Shown piece after piece: positions 1-7,188 of a stretch of DNA of 14,945 nt. Every line of letters begins with the position of its first letter. The stretch's first letter is position 1. This DNA is from Bordetella parapertussis (lineage in GTDB: Bacteria > Pseudomonadota > Gammaproteobacteria > Burkholderiales > SG8-39). Location of the stretch: NCBI GenBank assembly GCA_945906975.1, contig CAMDRY010000031.1, forward strand, positions 1 to 14,945, in the 5' to 3' direction. Under the pieces are notes generated by a model. It did no database searches. It saw nothing but the letters and a program-made list of their open reading frames with translations, and had not been told where the DNA came from. The position numbers were made by a program, and so were the translations under genes.

Positions 1-103
1 TGAGCGGGATGGCGGCCAGATCGTCGGTGCGCACGCCAGAGAGCGCGCCGCCGTAGCGGCCAAATGGGGTGCGCACGGCGTCGCAGATATAGGCTTCGTT
101 CAT
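1..103 (-). CDS. pcaF: 3-oxoadipyl-CoA thiolase, N-terminal part (gene runs off the left edge)
   Basis: This is the first 34 codons of a thiolase; the rest lies outside the window. The protein begins MNEAYICDAVRTPFGRYGGA, which matches the start I know for PcaF, the beta-ketoadipyl-CoA thiolase, closely enough to prefer it over generic acetyl-CoA acetyltransferases. The family cleaves 3-oxoadipyl-CoA with CoA into succinyl-CoA and acetyl-CoA in the cytoplasm, the last step of the 3-oxoadipate pathway. The ATG at 103-101 has an AAGG-type ribosome binding site at 110-113, 6 bases upstream. It is divergent from the RutE-like gene and far from pcaIJ at the other end of the window, so it is probably its own transcription unit while completing the same pathway. 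The active-site cysteine lies outside the window, so the assignment rests on the N-terminus and the context. Confidence 0.85.
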   Translation of the reverse strand, partial: MNEAYICDAVRTPFGRYGGALSGVRTDDLAAIPL

Positions 104-203
104 TGCTTACCTTTCAAATAGTGTTCAGGATGCTTTGCCGCCGGCTAAACCGGCAAAAATTCCGACCGTCCATGCAGCCGCGAACGCGACGACGGGCGCA
201 CAG

Positions 204-209
204 TATAAT
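204..209 (+). promoter_or_regulatory. Possible -10 element in the divergent pcaF / RutE-like intergenic region
   Basis: A perfect TATAAT hexamer lies in the 254-bp region between the divergent starts of pcaF (103, minus) and the RutE-like gene (358, plus). An overlapping TATACT is read on the minus strand at 207-202. Neither has a convincing TTGACA-like -35 at 16-18 bp, so either promoter would be activator-dependent or the match is chance. Apart from this and the heptamer array at 274-327, I see nothing else in the intergenic region. Confidence 0.25.
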
Positions 210-273
210 TCAGCCGCTAAGCCGCACAGCCGTTCTGCCTGCGAACTCCCAGGCTGCACTATTTTTGGCCCGC

Positions 274-327
274 TTTACCATTCGATTTCACCATTCCAGT
301 TTTACCGTTCACCATTACCGTTCACCA
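274..327 (+). repeat. Degenerate TTCACCA heptamer array upstream of the RutE-like gene
   Basis: About eight imperfect units related to TTCACCA run from 274 to 327. Exact TTCACCA copies start at 287, 308 and 321, TTTACCA is at 274 and TTTACCG at 301; the unit at 315 is one base short. The array ends 30 bp before the ATG at 358. A second array of the same heptamer lies at 1426-1453 in the same orientation relative to its downstream gene. Confidence 0.7.
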
Positions 328-357
328 CCCAGCCCCCAGAACTCAAGGACTCTCACC

Positions 358-948
358 ATGCTAAACGACGCCGCACTCGACCAGATTTTCCGCACCGCCC
401 GCTCGCACAACGGCTGGCTGCCCACGCCTGTTTCCGACGACCAGATCAAGGCGCTGTACGAGCTGATGAAATGGGGCCCCACCACCGGCAACTCCCAGCC
501 CGGCCGCCTCGTATTCCTGCGCACCCAGGCCGCCAAGGAGCGCCTCAAACCCAGCTTGTCGCCCGGCAACCAGGACAAAACCATGGCCGCACCCTTGGTC
601 GCGATCATCGCCTACGACCTGCAGTTCTACGAGAACATCCCCAAGGTCTTCCCGCACAAGCCGGAAATGAAGAACGTTTACGTTGGCGAAGACAAGAAGC
701 CCATGGTCGAGACCACCGCCCTGCGCAACAGCTCGCTGCAAGGCGCCTATCTGATGCTCGCCGCACGTGCCCTCGACCTCGATTGCGGTCCGATGTCCGG
801 CTTCAATGCAGCGGGCGTGGACAAGGAATTCTTTTCCGGCACCAACTTCAAAACCAACTTCATCTGCAGCCTCGGCCACGGCGACGCGTCCAAGGTGATG
901 GGCCGCCTGCCGCGCCTGCCCTTCGACGAAGTGTGCACCATGCTGTAA
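358..948 (+). CDS. RutE/HadB-like nitroreductase-family oxidoreductase (malonic semialdehyde reductase-like)
   Basis: A 196-residue protein, the same length as E. coli RutE as I recall it, with the same landmark segments: HNGW (17-20), MKWGPTTGN (37-45), ETTALRNSS (118-126), GPMSGF (144-149) and the C-terminal GRLPRLPFDE. RutE is a flavin-dependent reductase that turns toxic malonic semialdehyde into 3-hydroxypropionate during pyrimidine breakdown. No other rut gene is present, so the substrate here may be a different semialdehyde, quinone or nitro compound. The start at 358 is chosen because an AAGGA sequence lies about 8 bases upstream and the homology begins there; the longer upstream reading frame crosses the heptamer repeats and looks non-coding. 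It is the only plus-strand gene and ends before a strong terminator. Family is secure, substrate is not. Confidence 0.88.
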   Translation: MLNDAALDQIFRTARSHNGWLPTPVSDDQIKALYELMKWGPTTGNSQPGRLVFLRTQAAKERLKPSLSPGNQDKTMAAPLVAIIAYDLQFYENIPKVFPHKPEMKNVYVGEDKKPMVETTALRNSSLQGAYLMLAARALDLDCGPMSGFNAAGVDKEFFSGTNFKTNFICSLGHGDASKVMGRLPRLPFDEVCTML

Positions 949-988
949 GACGCTTGCGCATCGCGCGCGAACTTTGCGCGGGCAGGAT

Positions 989-1020
989 AAAGAAAGGGGC
1001 GCTTGGCGCCCCTTTCTTTT
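989..1020. terminator. Bidirectional intrinsic terminator between convergent genes
   Basis: A perfect 14-bp stem (989-1002 pairing with 1006-1019) has a 3-base TTG loop. The inner part is GC-rich (GGGGCGC) and the outer ends are AAAGAAA and TTTCTTTT, so each strand has a T-rich 3' side. It sits 41 bp after the stop of the RutE-like gene and 6 bp past the stop of the convergent NTF2-like gene, as expected for a terminator serving both. Confidence 0.92.
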
Positions 1021-1025
1021 GCTAC

Positions 1026-1403
1026 TTAGGCCTTGGGTACCGGCGTGGAGGCCCAGGCCACCATTTGCCAGCCCTGCACGCCCTTGACCCAGACGTTGAG
1101 GTACATGCTGTTTATCTGCCTGGCCTCGCCACCGGCCAGCACTTGCAACTCAATCTTGCCGTGGCAGACCACGGTGTCACCATAAACAGTCATGGCCACG
1201 CTCTGGCGCGTTGCCGCGGTGTAGGCGACCTTGCCTGAGGTGAGCATGCCCATGTACTCGGCCTTGTTCTCGCTGCGCCCGGTAGAGTGCGTATAGCGCA
1301 GCGTGTCGGCGAATATCTTGTCGAGGGTGACGTAATCTTTTTCGACCATGGCCTTGTAGCGCTTGTCGTCGATGGCGAGAATTTCTTTTTCAATGTCGCT
1401 CAT
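1026..1403 (-). CDS. NTF2/SnoaL-like (DUF4440-type) small protein
   Basis: A 125-residue protein with the look of the SnoaL/DUF4440 branch of the NTF2-like fold: an N-terminal helix (EILAIDDKRYKAMVEKD), the LRYTHSTGRSENKAEY segment near residues 35-50, and a C-terminal strand pair ending in GWQMVAWASTPVP. Members of this fold bind small hydrophobic molecules and some are isomerases, hydratases, cyclases or decarboxylases; many have no known role. There is no signal peptide, so it should be cytoplasmic. The ATG at 1403 has GGAG about 9 bases upstream. It is the last gene of the minus-strand series, 73 bp after livF, with a heptamer repeat in the gap, and is followed by the terminator. A catalytic or binding role in the same pathway is inferred from position only. 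Confidence 0.8.
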   Translation of the reverse strand: MSDIEKEILAIDDKRYKAMVEKDYVTLDKIFADTLRYTHSTGRSENKAEYMGMLTSGKVAYTAATRQSVAMTVYGDTVVCHGKIELQVLAGGEARQINSMYLNVWVKGVQGWQMVAWASTPVPKA

Positions 1404-1425
1404 TGCTCATGCTCCGGTATTAGAA

Positions 1426-1453
1426 CGGTGATTGGTGATTGGTGAATGGTGAA
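1426..1453 (-). repeat. TTCACCA heptamer array between livF and the NTF2-like gene
   Basis: Four 7-bp units, read on the minus strand as TTCACCA, TTCACCA, ATCACCA and ATCACCG, occupy 1426-1453. They lie 22 bp upstream of the NTF2-like start. The unit matches the array at 274-327 and has the same orientation relative to the next gene. Confidence 0.75.
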
Positions 1454-1476
1454 ACCGAAACGGCGGCGAAGGCGCA

Positions 1477-2202
1477 TCACGCGGCGTTCTCGCCCAGATA
1501 GGCCTCACGGATGTGCGGTTGTTTCATCAAGTCGGCGGGCAGGCCGGTCGAGACGATGCGACCGCCCTCGAGCACGTAGGCGCGCTGCGCCACGGCCAGC
1601 GCACGCGCCGCGTTCTGCTCGATCAGCAGGATGGACATGCCGCCCGCATGAATGTCCTGTATCACCTCAAACACCTGCTGCACCACCGCCGGAGCAAGCC
1701 CGAGAGAGGGTTCATCGATCAGCAGCAGGCGCGGACGGGCCATCAGCGCGCGCCCGATGGCCACCATTTGCTGCTGCCCGCCCGAGAGCGTCCCGGCGGC
1801 CTGCCAGCGGCGCTCCTTCAGGATGGGGAACATGCCGTAAATCATCGCCAGGCCCTCTTCGCGGAAGGGCCGCGCCGCCTTGCGATAACAACCCATATCG
1901 AGGTTCTCTTCCACCGTCATGCCGCCAAACAGCTTGCGGCCCTCCGGGATCAGCGCCACCTCGCGATTGCACATCTCGCGCGCGGACAGCTTTGTCGCAT
2001 CCTCGCCGCAAAACAGCAATTCACCCGAACGCACCGGCTGCAGCCTTGCAAGGGTGTTGACCAATGTGGTCTTGCCGGCACCGTTGGGACCGACGATGGA
2101 TACGAGCTCGCCCTCCTGCACGCTAAAGGACACATCCCAAAGCGCCGGCGCATCGCCGTAACTGACGTTGAGATCTTTTGCCTCGAGCAGCGGCGTGTTC
2201 AT
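1477..2202 (-). CDS. livF: ABC transporter ATPase, LivF type
   Basis: A 241-residue ATP-hydrolysing subunit of a branched-chain-amino-acid-type importer, at the inner face of the membrane. It has Walker A GPNGAGKT (38-45), signature LSGGQ (139-143), Walker B LLLIDE (159-164) and the LivF hallmark ALIPEGRKLFGGMTVEENL (83-101). The H-loop position is Gln (IEQNAARAL), which is normal for LivF. The ATG at 2202 is chosen because the protein begins there as other LivF proteins do and AGGGGG stands about 6 bases upstream; a GTG at 2274 in frame would add 24 Cys-rich residues coded by a tandem repeat and is not credible. It follows the fused livM-livG gene by 102 bp and would pair with the fused ATPase domain as the second nucleotide-binding subunit. 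The imported substrate is unknown, but the catabolic neighbours point to an aromatic or related acid. Confidence 0.93.
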   Translation of the reverse strand: MNTPLLEAKDLNVSYGDAPALWDVSFSVQEGELVSIVGPNGAGKTTLVNTLARLQPVRSGELLFCGEDATKLSAREMCNREVALIPEGRKLFGGMTVEENLDMGCYRKAARPFREEGLAMIYGMFPILKERRWQAAGTLSGGQQQMVAIGRALMARPRLLLIDEPSLGLAPAVVQQVFEVIQDIHAGGMSILLIEQNAARALAVAQRAYVLEGGRIVSTGLPADLMKQPHIREAYLGENAA

Positions 2203-2214
2203 CGCAGGCCCCCT

Positions 2215-2259
2215 GTCGCAGAGCTTGCAGAGGTTGCAACGAGTGCAAGGATTGCAAGC
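2215..2259. repeat. 9-bp degenerate tandem array in the livMG-livF gap
   Basis: Five 9-bp units follow each other: GTCGCAGAG, CTTGCAGAG, GTTGCAACG, AGTGCAAGG, ATTGCAAGC. AGCTTGCA at 2222-2229 and TGCAAGCT at 2253-2260 can also pair as an 8-bp stem. Nearby, GCACAA at 2271-2276 and TTGTGC at 2287-2292 form a second small hairpin 13 bp past the livMG stop. Read on the minus strand in the livF frame, the array would encode a Cys every third residue. Confidence 0.7.
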
Positions 2260-2304
2260 TGCCTTGTTCCGCACAAAGCCACGACCTTGTGCGCAGACCT
2301 CGCC

Positions 2305-4041
2305 CTATTGCTGGACATAATCGGATCCCAGATAAGCGCTCACCACCTCCGGCTCGCGCATGACCTCGCGCGGCAATCCCTCGGCGATGACCTTGCCGTA
2401 GTTCAGCACCATCAGCCTGTCGGTGAGTTCGAGCACGGCACGCATATTGTGTTCGATGAACATGATGGTTGCGCCGCGATTACGGATTTCGCGCACCAGC
2501 GTCACGGCATTGTTGATCTCAGAAGGGGTCAGCCCGGCGAGCACCTCGTCGAGCAGCAACAGGCGCGGCGCCGAAGCGAGGGCGCGCGCCAACTCGAGAA
2601 ATTTGCGCTGGTGCAGATTGAGCTCTGTCGGCAAGGCACGCGCGCGATCCGCGAGCCCGACAAATTCGAGCCAGTGCATGGCCTGGCGCTCCGCCACCTG
2701 GCGTGACAGCCGCGCCGAGCCGAACATGCCCGGCAAGGTGGCGTTCTCGAGCACACTGAGGTTCTTGAACGGGCGCGGAATCTGGTAGGTGCGGGCAATG
2801 CCGGCCTGCGCCGCGCGATGTGCCGGCAGCCTGGACAAGTCCTCGCCCTCGAACACGATGCGGCCGGCGGTGGGCGTGTAAAAACCGCTGATGACGTTGA
2901 CCATGGTCGATTTGCCCGAACCGTTGGGGCCAACCAGACCGTAAATTTCGCCGCGGCGCAACTGCATACTGACGCCACCCAGCGCCTGCACGCCGCTGAA
3001 CGATTTGAAAACGCCCTCGGCACTCAGCAGGATTTCGCCTTCCTTGCCGCGCGCGCTGATCACCGCCGGCGCCGACACCTGCGGCAGCGGCGGCACCGCA
3101 CACCAGCGTTTGATACGCTTGAGGAACTGCCCGAACAGGCCATCCGGCATGAACAGGATGACCAAGATCAAAATAAGGCCGACAGCGGCGCGGCCGGCCA
3201 CGGCGTAATCACCGGCGGTAAATGCGTACAGCAGCGCGGTGATGGCGGTGGCGCCCACCGCCGGGCCGAACCAGTGCCGCGTCCCGCCCAGTACGCTCAT
3301 CAACACCACGTTAAGCGGCACGACGATGTTGAACACCTCGCCCACGGTGACATAGGAAATGAAAATCGCGTGAATGCCGCCGGCGACACCGGCCAGCGCG
3401 CAAGAGATGCCCAAGGCCATCAGCTTATAACGGTAGGTCGGCACGCCCTGCACTTCGGCCACGTCCTCATCATCATGGATGGCGAACAATCCGGCGCCCA
3501 GCTTGGAGCAATAGATCTGGTAGGCCGCCCAAAGCGTGATCAGCGCCAGCGCCAGCCCGAGCAGGTAAAAGGTGCCCGAGGGCGAGGGGCCGATGGCCGG
3601 CACCGGCACCGCCGAGAGATAAACGCCGGGCCCGCCGTCTATGGGCGTGTTAAGCACGATGGTGGCGATGACAAAGGTAATGGCCAGGGTGATCAGCGCA
3701 AACAGTTCGCCGCGCAGGCGGCGCACACGAAAGACCACCGCGCCCAGTCCCACGCCGAACAAGGCCGCCACCAGCGCGGCCACCGGCAGCGTCGCAAGGA
3801 AAGGCCAGTTGAACTTGGCCGTCAGCACCGCCGTGGTGTAAATGCCCAGGCCGAAAAATGCGCCATGGCCAAAAGAAAAATAACCCGAGTAGCCGGACAG
3901 GATGTTCCAGGAGGTGGCGAGGACGACCCAGCTGAATATCAGGTAGAGGAAAGATTCGTAAAAGGCCGGCAGTTTCAGCAGCGGCAGCGCACCAAGGATG
4001 ATCGCCGCGGCGATAAAGCCGGTGATGATTTTTTTGTTCAC
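2305..4041 (-). CDS. Fused ABC permease-ATPase, LivM-LivG type
   Basis: A 578-residue fusion of a membrane permease and an ATPase for a branched-chain-amino-acid-type importer. Residues 1 to about 310 are hydrophobic with LivM landmarks such as YSGYFSFGHGAFFGLG (51-66) and the loop HDDEDVAEVQGV (189-200). A linker of about 25 residues leads to a LivG-like ATPase from about 335: Walker A GPNGSGKS (371-378), the LivG motif GIARTYQIPRPF (414-424), Walker B LLLLDE (494-499) and H-loop His531. The signature is LNLHQ (474-478) rather than LSGGQ. Such LivM-LivG fusions occur in proteobacterial importers of aromatic acids and related compounds. The start is GTG at 4041, one base after the livH stop, suggesting translational coupling. 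With livH, livF and livK this completes the importer. Confidence 0.92.
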   Translation of the reverse strand: MNKKIITGFIAAAIILGALPLLKLPAFYESFLYLIFSWVVLATSWNILSGYSGYFSFGHGAFFGLGIYTTAVLTAKFNWPFLATLPVAALVAALFGVGLGAVVFRVRRLRGELFALITLAITFVIATIVLNTPIDGGPGVYLSAVPVPAIGPSPSGTFYLLGLALALITLWAAYQIYCSKLGAGLFAIHDDEDVAEVQGVPTYRYKLMALGISCALAGVAGGIHAIFISYVTVGEVFNIVVPLNVVLMSVLGGTRHWFGPAVGATAITALLYAFTAGDYAVAGRAAVGLILILVILFMPDGLFGQFLKRIKRWCAVPPLPQVSAPAVISARGKEGEILLSAEGVFKSFSGVQALGGVSMQLRRGEIYGLVGPNGSGKSTMVNVISGFYTPTAGRIVFEGEDLSRLPAHRAAQAGIARTYQIPRPFKNLSVLENATLPGMFGSARLSRQVAERQAMHWLEFVGLADRARALPTELNLHQRKFLELARALASAPRLLLLDEVLAGLTPSEINNAVTLVREIRNRGATIMFIEHNMRAVLELTDRLMVLNYGKVIAEGLPREVMREPEVVSAYLGSDYVQQ

Positions 4042-4042
4042 G

Positions 4043-4900
4043 TCAGACCTTGCCCGGGCGGAACAACAGCACCATGATCAACAATGAAAACGACACCAGC
4101 GGCGCCCACGCCGGCGCGGTGATGGCCTGCGTCGCCGCCTCGGACATGCCGATGACGATACCCGCGACCAAGGGCCCAAGCGGGTTGCCCAGGCCGCCTA
4201 TCATTACCGCGGCAAACACCACGCCTATCCAAGCGTAAATCTGCGAGGGTGCCAGCGTAAAAGAGAGTGCAAGGCATACGCCCCCGACACCAGCGAAGGC
4301 GGCAGAGGCGCCCGAAAGCAGCAGCGCCATCATGCGCTCGTTGACACCAAAGGCCGCCGCCATGGCGGGATCCTCGGACATGGCGCGCATGGCCTTGCCA
4401 ACGTGGGTGTAGCGCAGCACCGCCCAGGTGCCAACGGCCAGACCCACCGATATCAGCAGCGTCAGAAACTCGGGCAGCGGTATGAAAAAAATGCCGATCT
4501 TGAACTTGATATCGGCGTAGTGCGATTCGAGCTTGCGGTAGTCGGCGGTCCAGACCCACTGGATGCCGCTCTCTATGATGACAGTGATGCCGAAGGTGAC
4601 CAGCATCGAATTAAAAGCGTTGACCGAGAACTTTGCAAACACCCAGTGCATCGCCATGCCAAGCACAAAAAACACCGGCACGATAAGGAACAGGGTAAGC
4701 AGCGGGTCGATCCGCCCCGTGTTCGACAACTGGTAGGTCAGGTAGGCGCCAAGAAACGCCAGGGCAAAGTGCGCCAGGTTGATCTGGCGCAACATCCCCC
4801 ATGAAAGGCTGAGCCCCAGGCCCAACAGGCCGTAGAGGGCGCCTATGAACAGCCCGGACAGCAGCGACTGCCCGAGCAGTTCGATACTAGGAAAATGCAT
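4043..4900 (-). CDS. livH: ABC transporter permease, LivH type
   Basis: A 285-residue very hydrophobic inner-membrane protein with about eight predicted membrane segments by eye. The N-terminal stretch GLGLSLSWGMLRQINLAHFA corresponds to the conserved LivH segment, and FAAVMIGGLGNPLGPLVAGI near the C-terminal third is the usual cytoplasmic loop that contacts the ATPases. It would form the transport channel together with the LivM half of the downstream fused protein. The ATG at 4900 comes 13 bp after the livK stop, with only a weak AGGT sequence as ribosome binding site. Length and order (livK, livH, livM-G, livF) are typical of this transporter class; substrate is inferred from context only. 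Confidence 0.93.
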   Translation of the reverse strand: MHFPSIELLGQSLLSGLFIGALYGLLGLGLSLSWGMLRQINLAHFALAFLGAYLTYQLSNTGRIDPLLTLFLIVPVFFVLGMAMHWVFAKFSVNAFNSMLVTFGITVIIESGIQWVWTADYRKLESHYADIKFKIGIFFIPLPEFLTLLISVGLAVGTWAVLRYTHVGKAMRAMSEDPAMAAAFGVNERMMALLLSGASAAFAGVGGVCLALSFTLAPSQIYAWIGVVFAAVMIGGLGNPLGPLVAGIVIGMSEAATQAITAPAWAPLVSFSLLIMVLLFRPGKV

Positions 4901-4913
4901 ACCTGATTACGGC

Positions 4914-6131
4914 TCAGGGCGCGAGCATCTTGGTGCCGGGTTTGGCGAATTCACGCGGCCAGACCACGATCCACTCGCCGTTTTGCACCTGCTTGACCTT
5001 GGTCAGGTCGTCGCCGTAGTTGTTGGGGCCGTCAAAGCGCAGCACGCCCTGCACAGTCTGCACACGGTTCTTTTTCAGCCAGGCGCCGAGCACCTTGTCA
5101 TCCAGGCTCTTCGTTGCGGTGACGGCGGCCTCGATGACCTGCCACGCGGCATAGGAGGCCGCGGCCTGCGTGTCGACCATGGTGTCGGGGAGGCCGGCCT
5201 TGGCGGCGCGCTCGTTGAAAATCTTGGCGAACTCGGCGGCACCCGGATTGCTCATAAAGGGCGCGTGCTGCTCGAAAATCGTCGCCGCCATCGAACCCTT
5301 GGCTTCGGGCTGCTTGAGCATGGGCCCGGGCGCCGGCAGGTGGTGGAACATCAGCGGCGCCGGATAGTCGATTTTCTTCATCGCATCGAGCAGCTGGTTG
5401 CCTTCGAGGGCGATCACGCCGGCCCAGATGAAATCGGGCTTGGCATCCTTGAGGCGGGCGGCGATGGCGCCGAAATCACGGTTGCCAAACTCCCACTCGA
5501 GGTAAAGCACTTCACTGAGGCCGCGCTTTTTCGCCACTTCGCGCGCACCTGTCGACATGAAATGCACCGACGGGAACTTGGTGGTGACAATGGCGATGGT
5601 CTTGGGCGTCTTGGGCCCGGCGGCGAGGCCGTCGAACACCATGTTGGGCGTGGTGACCGCGGGGTCCGAACCGGTCGCCCAGGTGGGGAATTGCATGTCG
5701 TACTTGGCCAGGCTGGGAATGCCGAAGGTGTGATGGATCAGCACCTTGTTGTAGCGCTGCGCCACGCCCATGGCCGACAGGATGTTGGCCGTGGCATAGG
5801 GTCCGAGCAGCAGGTCGGCCTTGTCGACGGTGACAATTTGTTCATAGAGCGTGCGTGCGAGGTCGGGCTTGGACTGGTCGTCCTTGACGGTCCACTCGAC
5901 CGGGCGTCCAAGCAGGCCGTTTTTCTTGTTCAGCTCCTCGACATAAATCTCACCGACCAGTTTGTGGATCAGCGCGGTGGCCGAGAGCGGCCCGGTCAGC
6001 GCCAGCGTGCTGCCAACCTTTACAGGCGGGCCCGATGGCGCGGCAACGGCGCTACCGGCGGCAAGGCCGATGACGCCGGTAGCGATTGCGGCCGCAAGGC
6101 CGCGCAGTGCCAACAAGCGAATGCTATTCAT
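4914..6131 (-). CDS. livK: Periplasmic substrate-binding protein, LivK type
   Basis: A 405-residue periplasmic receptor of the type I binding-protein fold (Peripla_BP_6). Residues 1 to about 30 form a signal peptide: basic start (MNSIRLLALR), hydrophobic core and an AVA cleavage site. The mature protein begins with PVKVGSTLALTGPLSAT, the usual first strand and ligand loop of this family. It should deliver substrate to LivH-LivMG-LivF encoded just downstream. Many relatives bind aromatic acids or other non-amino-acid ligands, so the name livK marks the family and not the ligand. The start at 6131 is preferred over a GTG six bases upstream because a strong AAGGAGGAG ribosome binding site lies at 6137-6145 and overlaps that GTG. 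It follows the orphan Bug receptor by 64 bp. Confidence 0.92.
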   Translation of the reverse strand: MNSIRLLALRGLAAAIATGVIGLAAGSAVAAPSGPPVKVGSTLALTGPLSATALIHKLVGEIYVEELNKKNGLLGRPVEWTVKDDQSKPDLARTLYEQIVTVDKADLLLGPYATANILSAMGVAQRYNKVLIHHTFGIPSLAKYDMQFPTWATGSDPAVTTPNMVFDGLAAGPKTPKTIAIVTTKFPSVHFMSTGAREVAKKRGLSEVLYLEWEFGNRDFGAIAARLKDAKPDFIWAGVIALEGNQLLDAMKKIDYPAPLMFHHLPAPGPMLKQPEAKGSMAATIFEQHAPFMSNPGAAEFAKIFNERAAKAGLPDTMVDTQAAASYAAWQVIEAAVTATKSLDDKVLGAWLKKNRVQTVQGVLRFDGPNNYGDDLTKVKQVQNGEWIVVWPREFAKPGTKMLAP

Positions 6132-6195
6132 AATCACTCCTCCTTAAAATGCTGTGAAAATTATGGTGCCGCAATCATAACATCGGCGAACAGCG

Positions 6196-7188
6196 CTACT
6201 GCACCTTGGTCCCCGCCGCGCGCATCACCGCGCCCAGCGTGTTGAACTCGTCCTTGATATAGGCATCGAACTGCTCGGGCGACATCGGCATGGCTTCCGC
6301 ACCCAGGTTCGCCATGCGCTCCCGCACCTCGGGCAGCTGCATGATGCGCGCCACTTCAGCATTGAGCTTGTTGACAATATCACGGGGCGTCTTCGAGGGC
6401 GCCAGCAGGCCGACCCAGAAATTGAATTCAAACCCGGGCAGCCCGCTCTCGGCCACGGTGGGCACATTGGCGAGCGAGTTGTTGCGCTTGCCGGTGCTCA
6501 CCGCCAGCGGACGCATACGGCCGTCGCGGATCGACGGCAGCGACGCGAGCACCGGCGTGAACATGAAATCGACGCGTCCTGAAATGGTCTCGGTAATAGT
6601 CTCGGGCGTGCCCTTGAACGGGATGTGGGTCGCCGAGGTGCCGCTCGCCACCAGAAACTTGGCGGTGTTGACGTGGGTCGCGCTGCCCACGCCGGCCGAG
6701 GCGAAGTTGAGTTGCCCCGGCTTGGCTTTTGCGGCTGCTATCAGGTCCTGCACGTTTTTGAACGGGCTGTTGACGCTCACCACCAGCGCATTGGGCAGGT
6801 TGGCCAGCGGGATCACGCCGGCGAAATCAGCCAGTGTGTCGTATTGGATGCCGGCGTACATGACCGGATTGACGACATGCCCGGTGGAGACCACCAGCAA
6901 GGTGTAGCCGTCGGGATCGCTCTTGGCCACCTGCGCCGCGCCTATGGTGCCGCCGGCGCCCGGCTTGTTCTCGACAATCACCGGCTGGCTCCAGGCGGCG
7001 GTGAGCTTTTCGCCCACCGTGCGCGCCATGATGTCGGTTGCGCTGCCGGCGGTGAAAGGCACAATGATCCTGATCACTTTGGCCGGATACGTCTGGCCCA
7101 ATGCCGAACCAGGAACCGTCAAGGTGAAAACTGAGGCCAGCACGACGGCGGAAAATGCCCCTGCGAATTTGCGTTTGGACGATTTCAT
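6196..7188 (-). CDS. Bug/TctC-family tripartite tricarboxylate transporter receptor
   Basis: A 330-residue periplasmic receptor of the Bug (TctC) family. A signal peptide covers about residues 1-31 (SALG then QTYPAK). The family landmarks are present: YPAKVIRIIVPFTAGSATD (34-52), NKPGAGGTIGAAQVAKSDPDG (74-94) and PFKGTPETITETISGRVDFM further on. Bug proteins bind carboxylates, aromatic acids or amides, usually with TctA and TctB membrane partners, but neither partner is in the window. Such orphans are abundant in Burkholderiales and are sometimes sensors or share a distant transporter. The ATG at 7188 is chosen because AAGGAG at 7194-7199 stands 5 bases upstream; an in-frame GTG at 7194 overlaps that site. 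It lies between the catabolic genes and the liv-type importer, suggesting that it binds the same or a related compound. Confidence 0.92.
   Translation of the reverse strand: MKSSKRKFAGAFSAVVLASVFTLTVPGSALGQTYPAKVIRIIVPFTAGSATDIMARTVGEKLTAAWSQPVIVENKPGAGGTIGAAQVAKSDPDGYTLLVVSTGHVVNPVMYAGIQYDTLADFAGVIPLANLPNALVVSVNSPFKNVQDLIAAAKAKPGQLNFASAGVGSATHVNTAKFLVASGTSATHIPFKGTPETITETISGRVDFMFTPVLASLPSIRDGRMRPLAVSTGKRNNSLANVPTVAESGLPGFEFNFWVGLLAPSKTPRDIVNKLNAEVARIMQLPEVRERMANLGAEAMPMSPEQFDAYIKDEFNTLGAVMRAAGTKVQ

Noticed and set aside
135..1238. Plus-strand open frame of 367 codons overlapping the RutE-like gene
   Set aside because: It runs out of frame through the RutE-like gene, the terminator and the NTF2-like gene; composition is low-complexity Arg/Pro/Gln.
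2215..2259. Repeats that might be a CRISPR array
   Set aside because: Units are 9 bp and contiguous without spacers; no cas genes are present.
2203..2274. N-terminal extension of livF with Cys every third residue
   Set aside because: It is coded by a 9-bp tandem repeat, has no good ribosome binding site and is absent from LivF proteins; kept only as a repeat observation.
2818..4077. Long plus-strand open frame of 419 codons opposite livM-livG
   Set aside because: It is rich in Gln, His and Arg, has no recognisable motif and is the antisense shadow of a clear transporter gene in GC-rich DNA.
4845..6245. Plus-strand open frame of 466 codons opposite livK
   Set aside because: Antisense shadow of livK, rich in Gly, His and Arg, with no family features.
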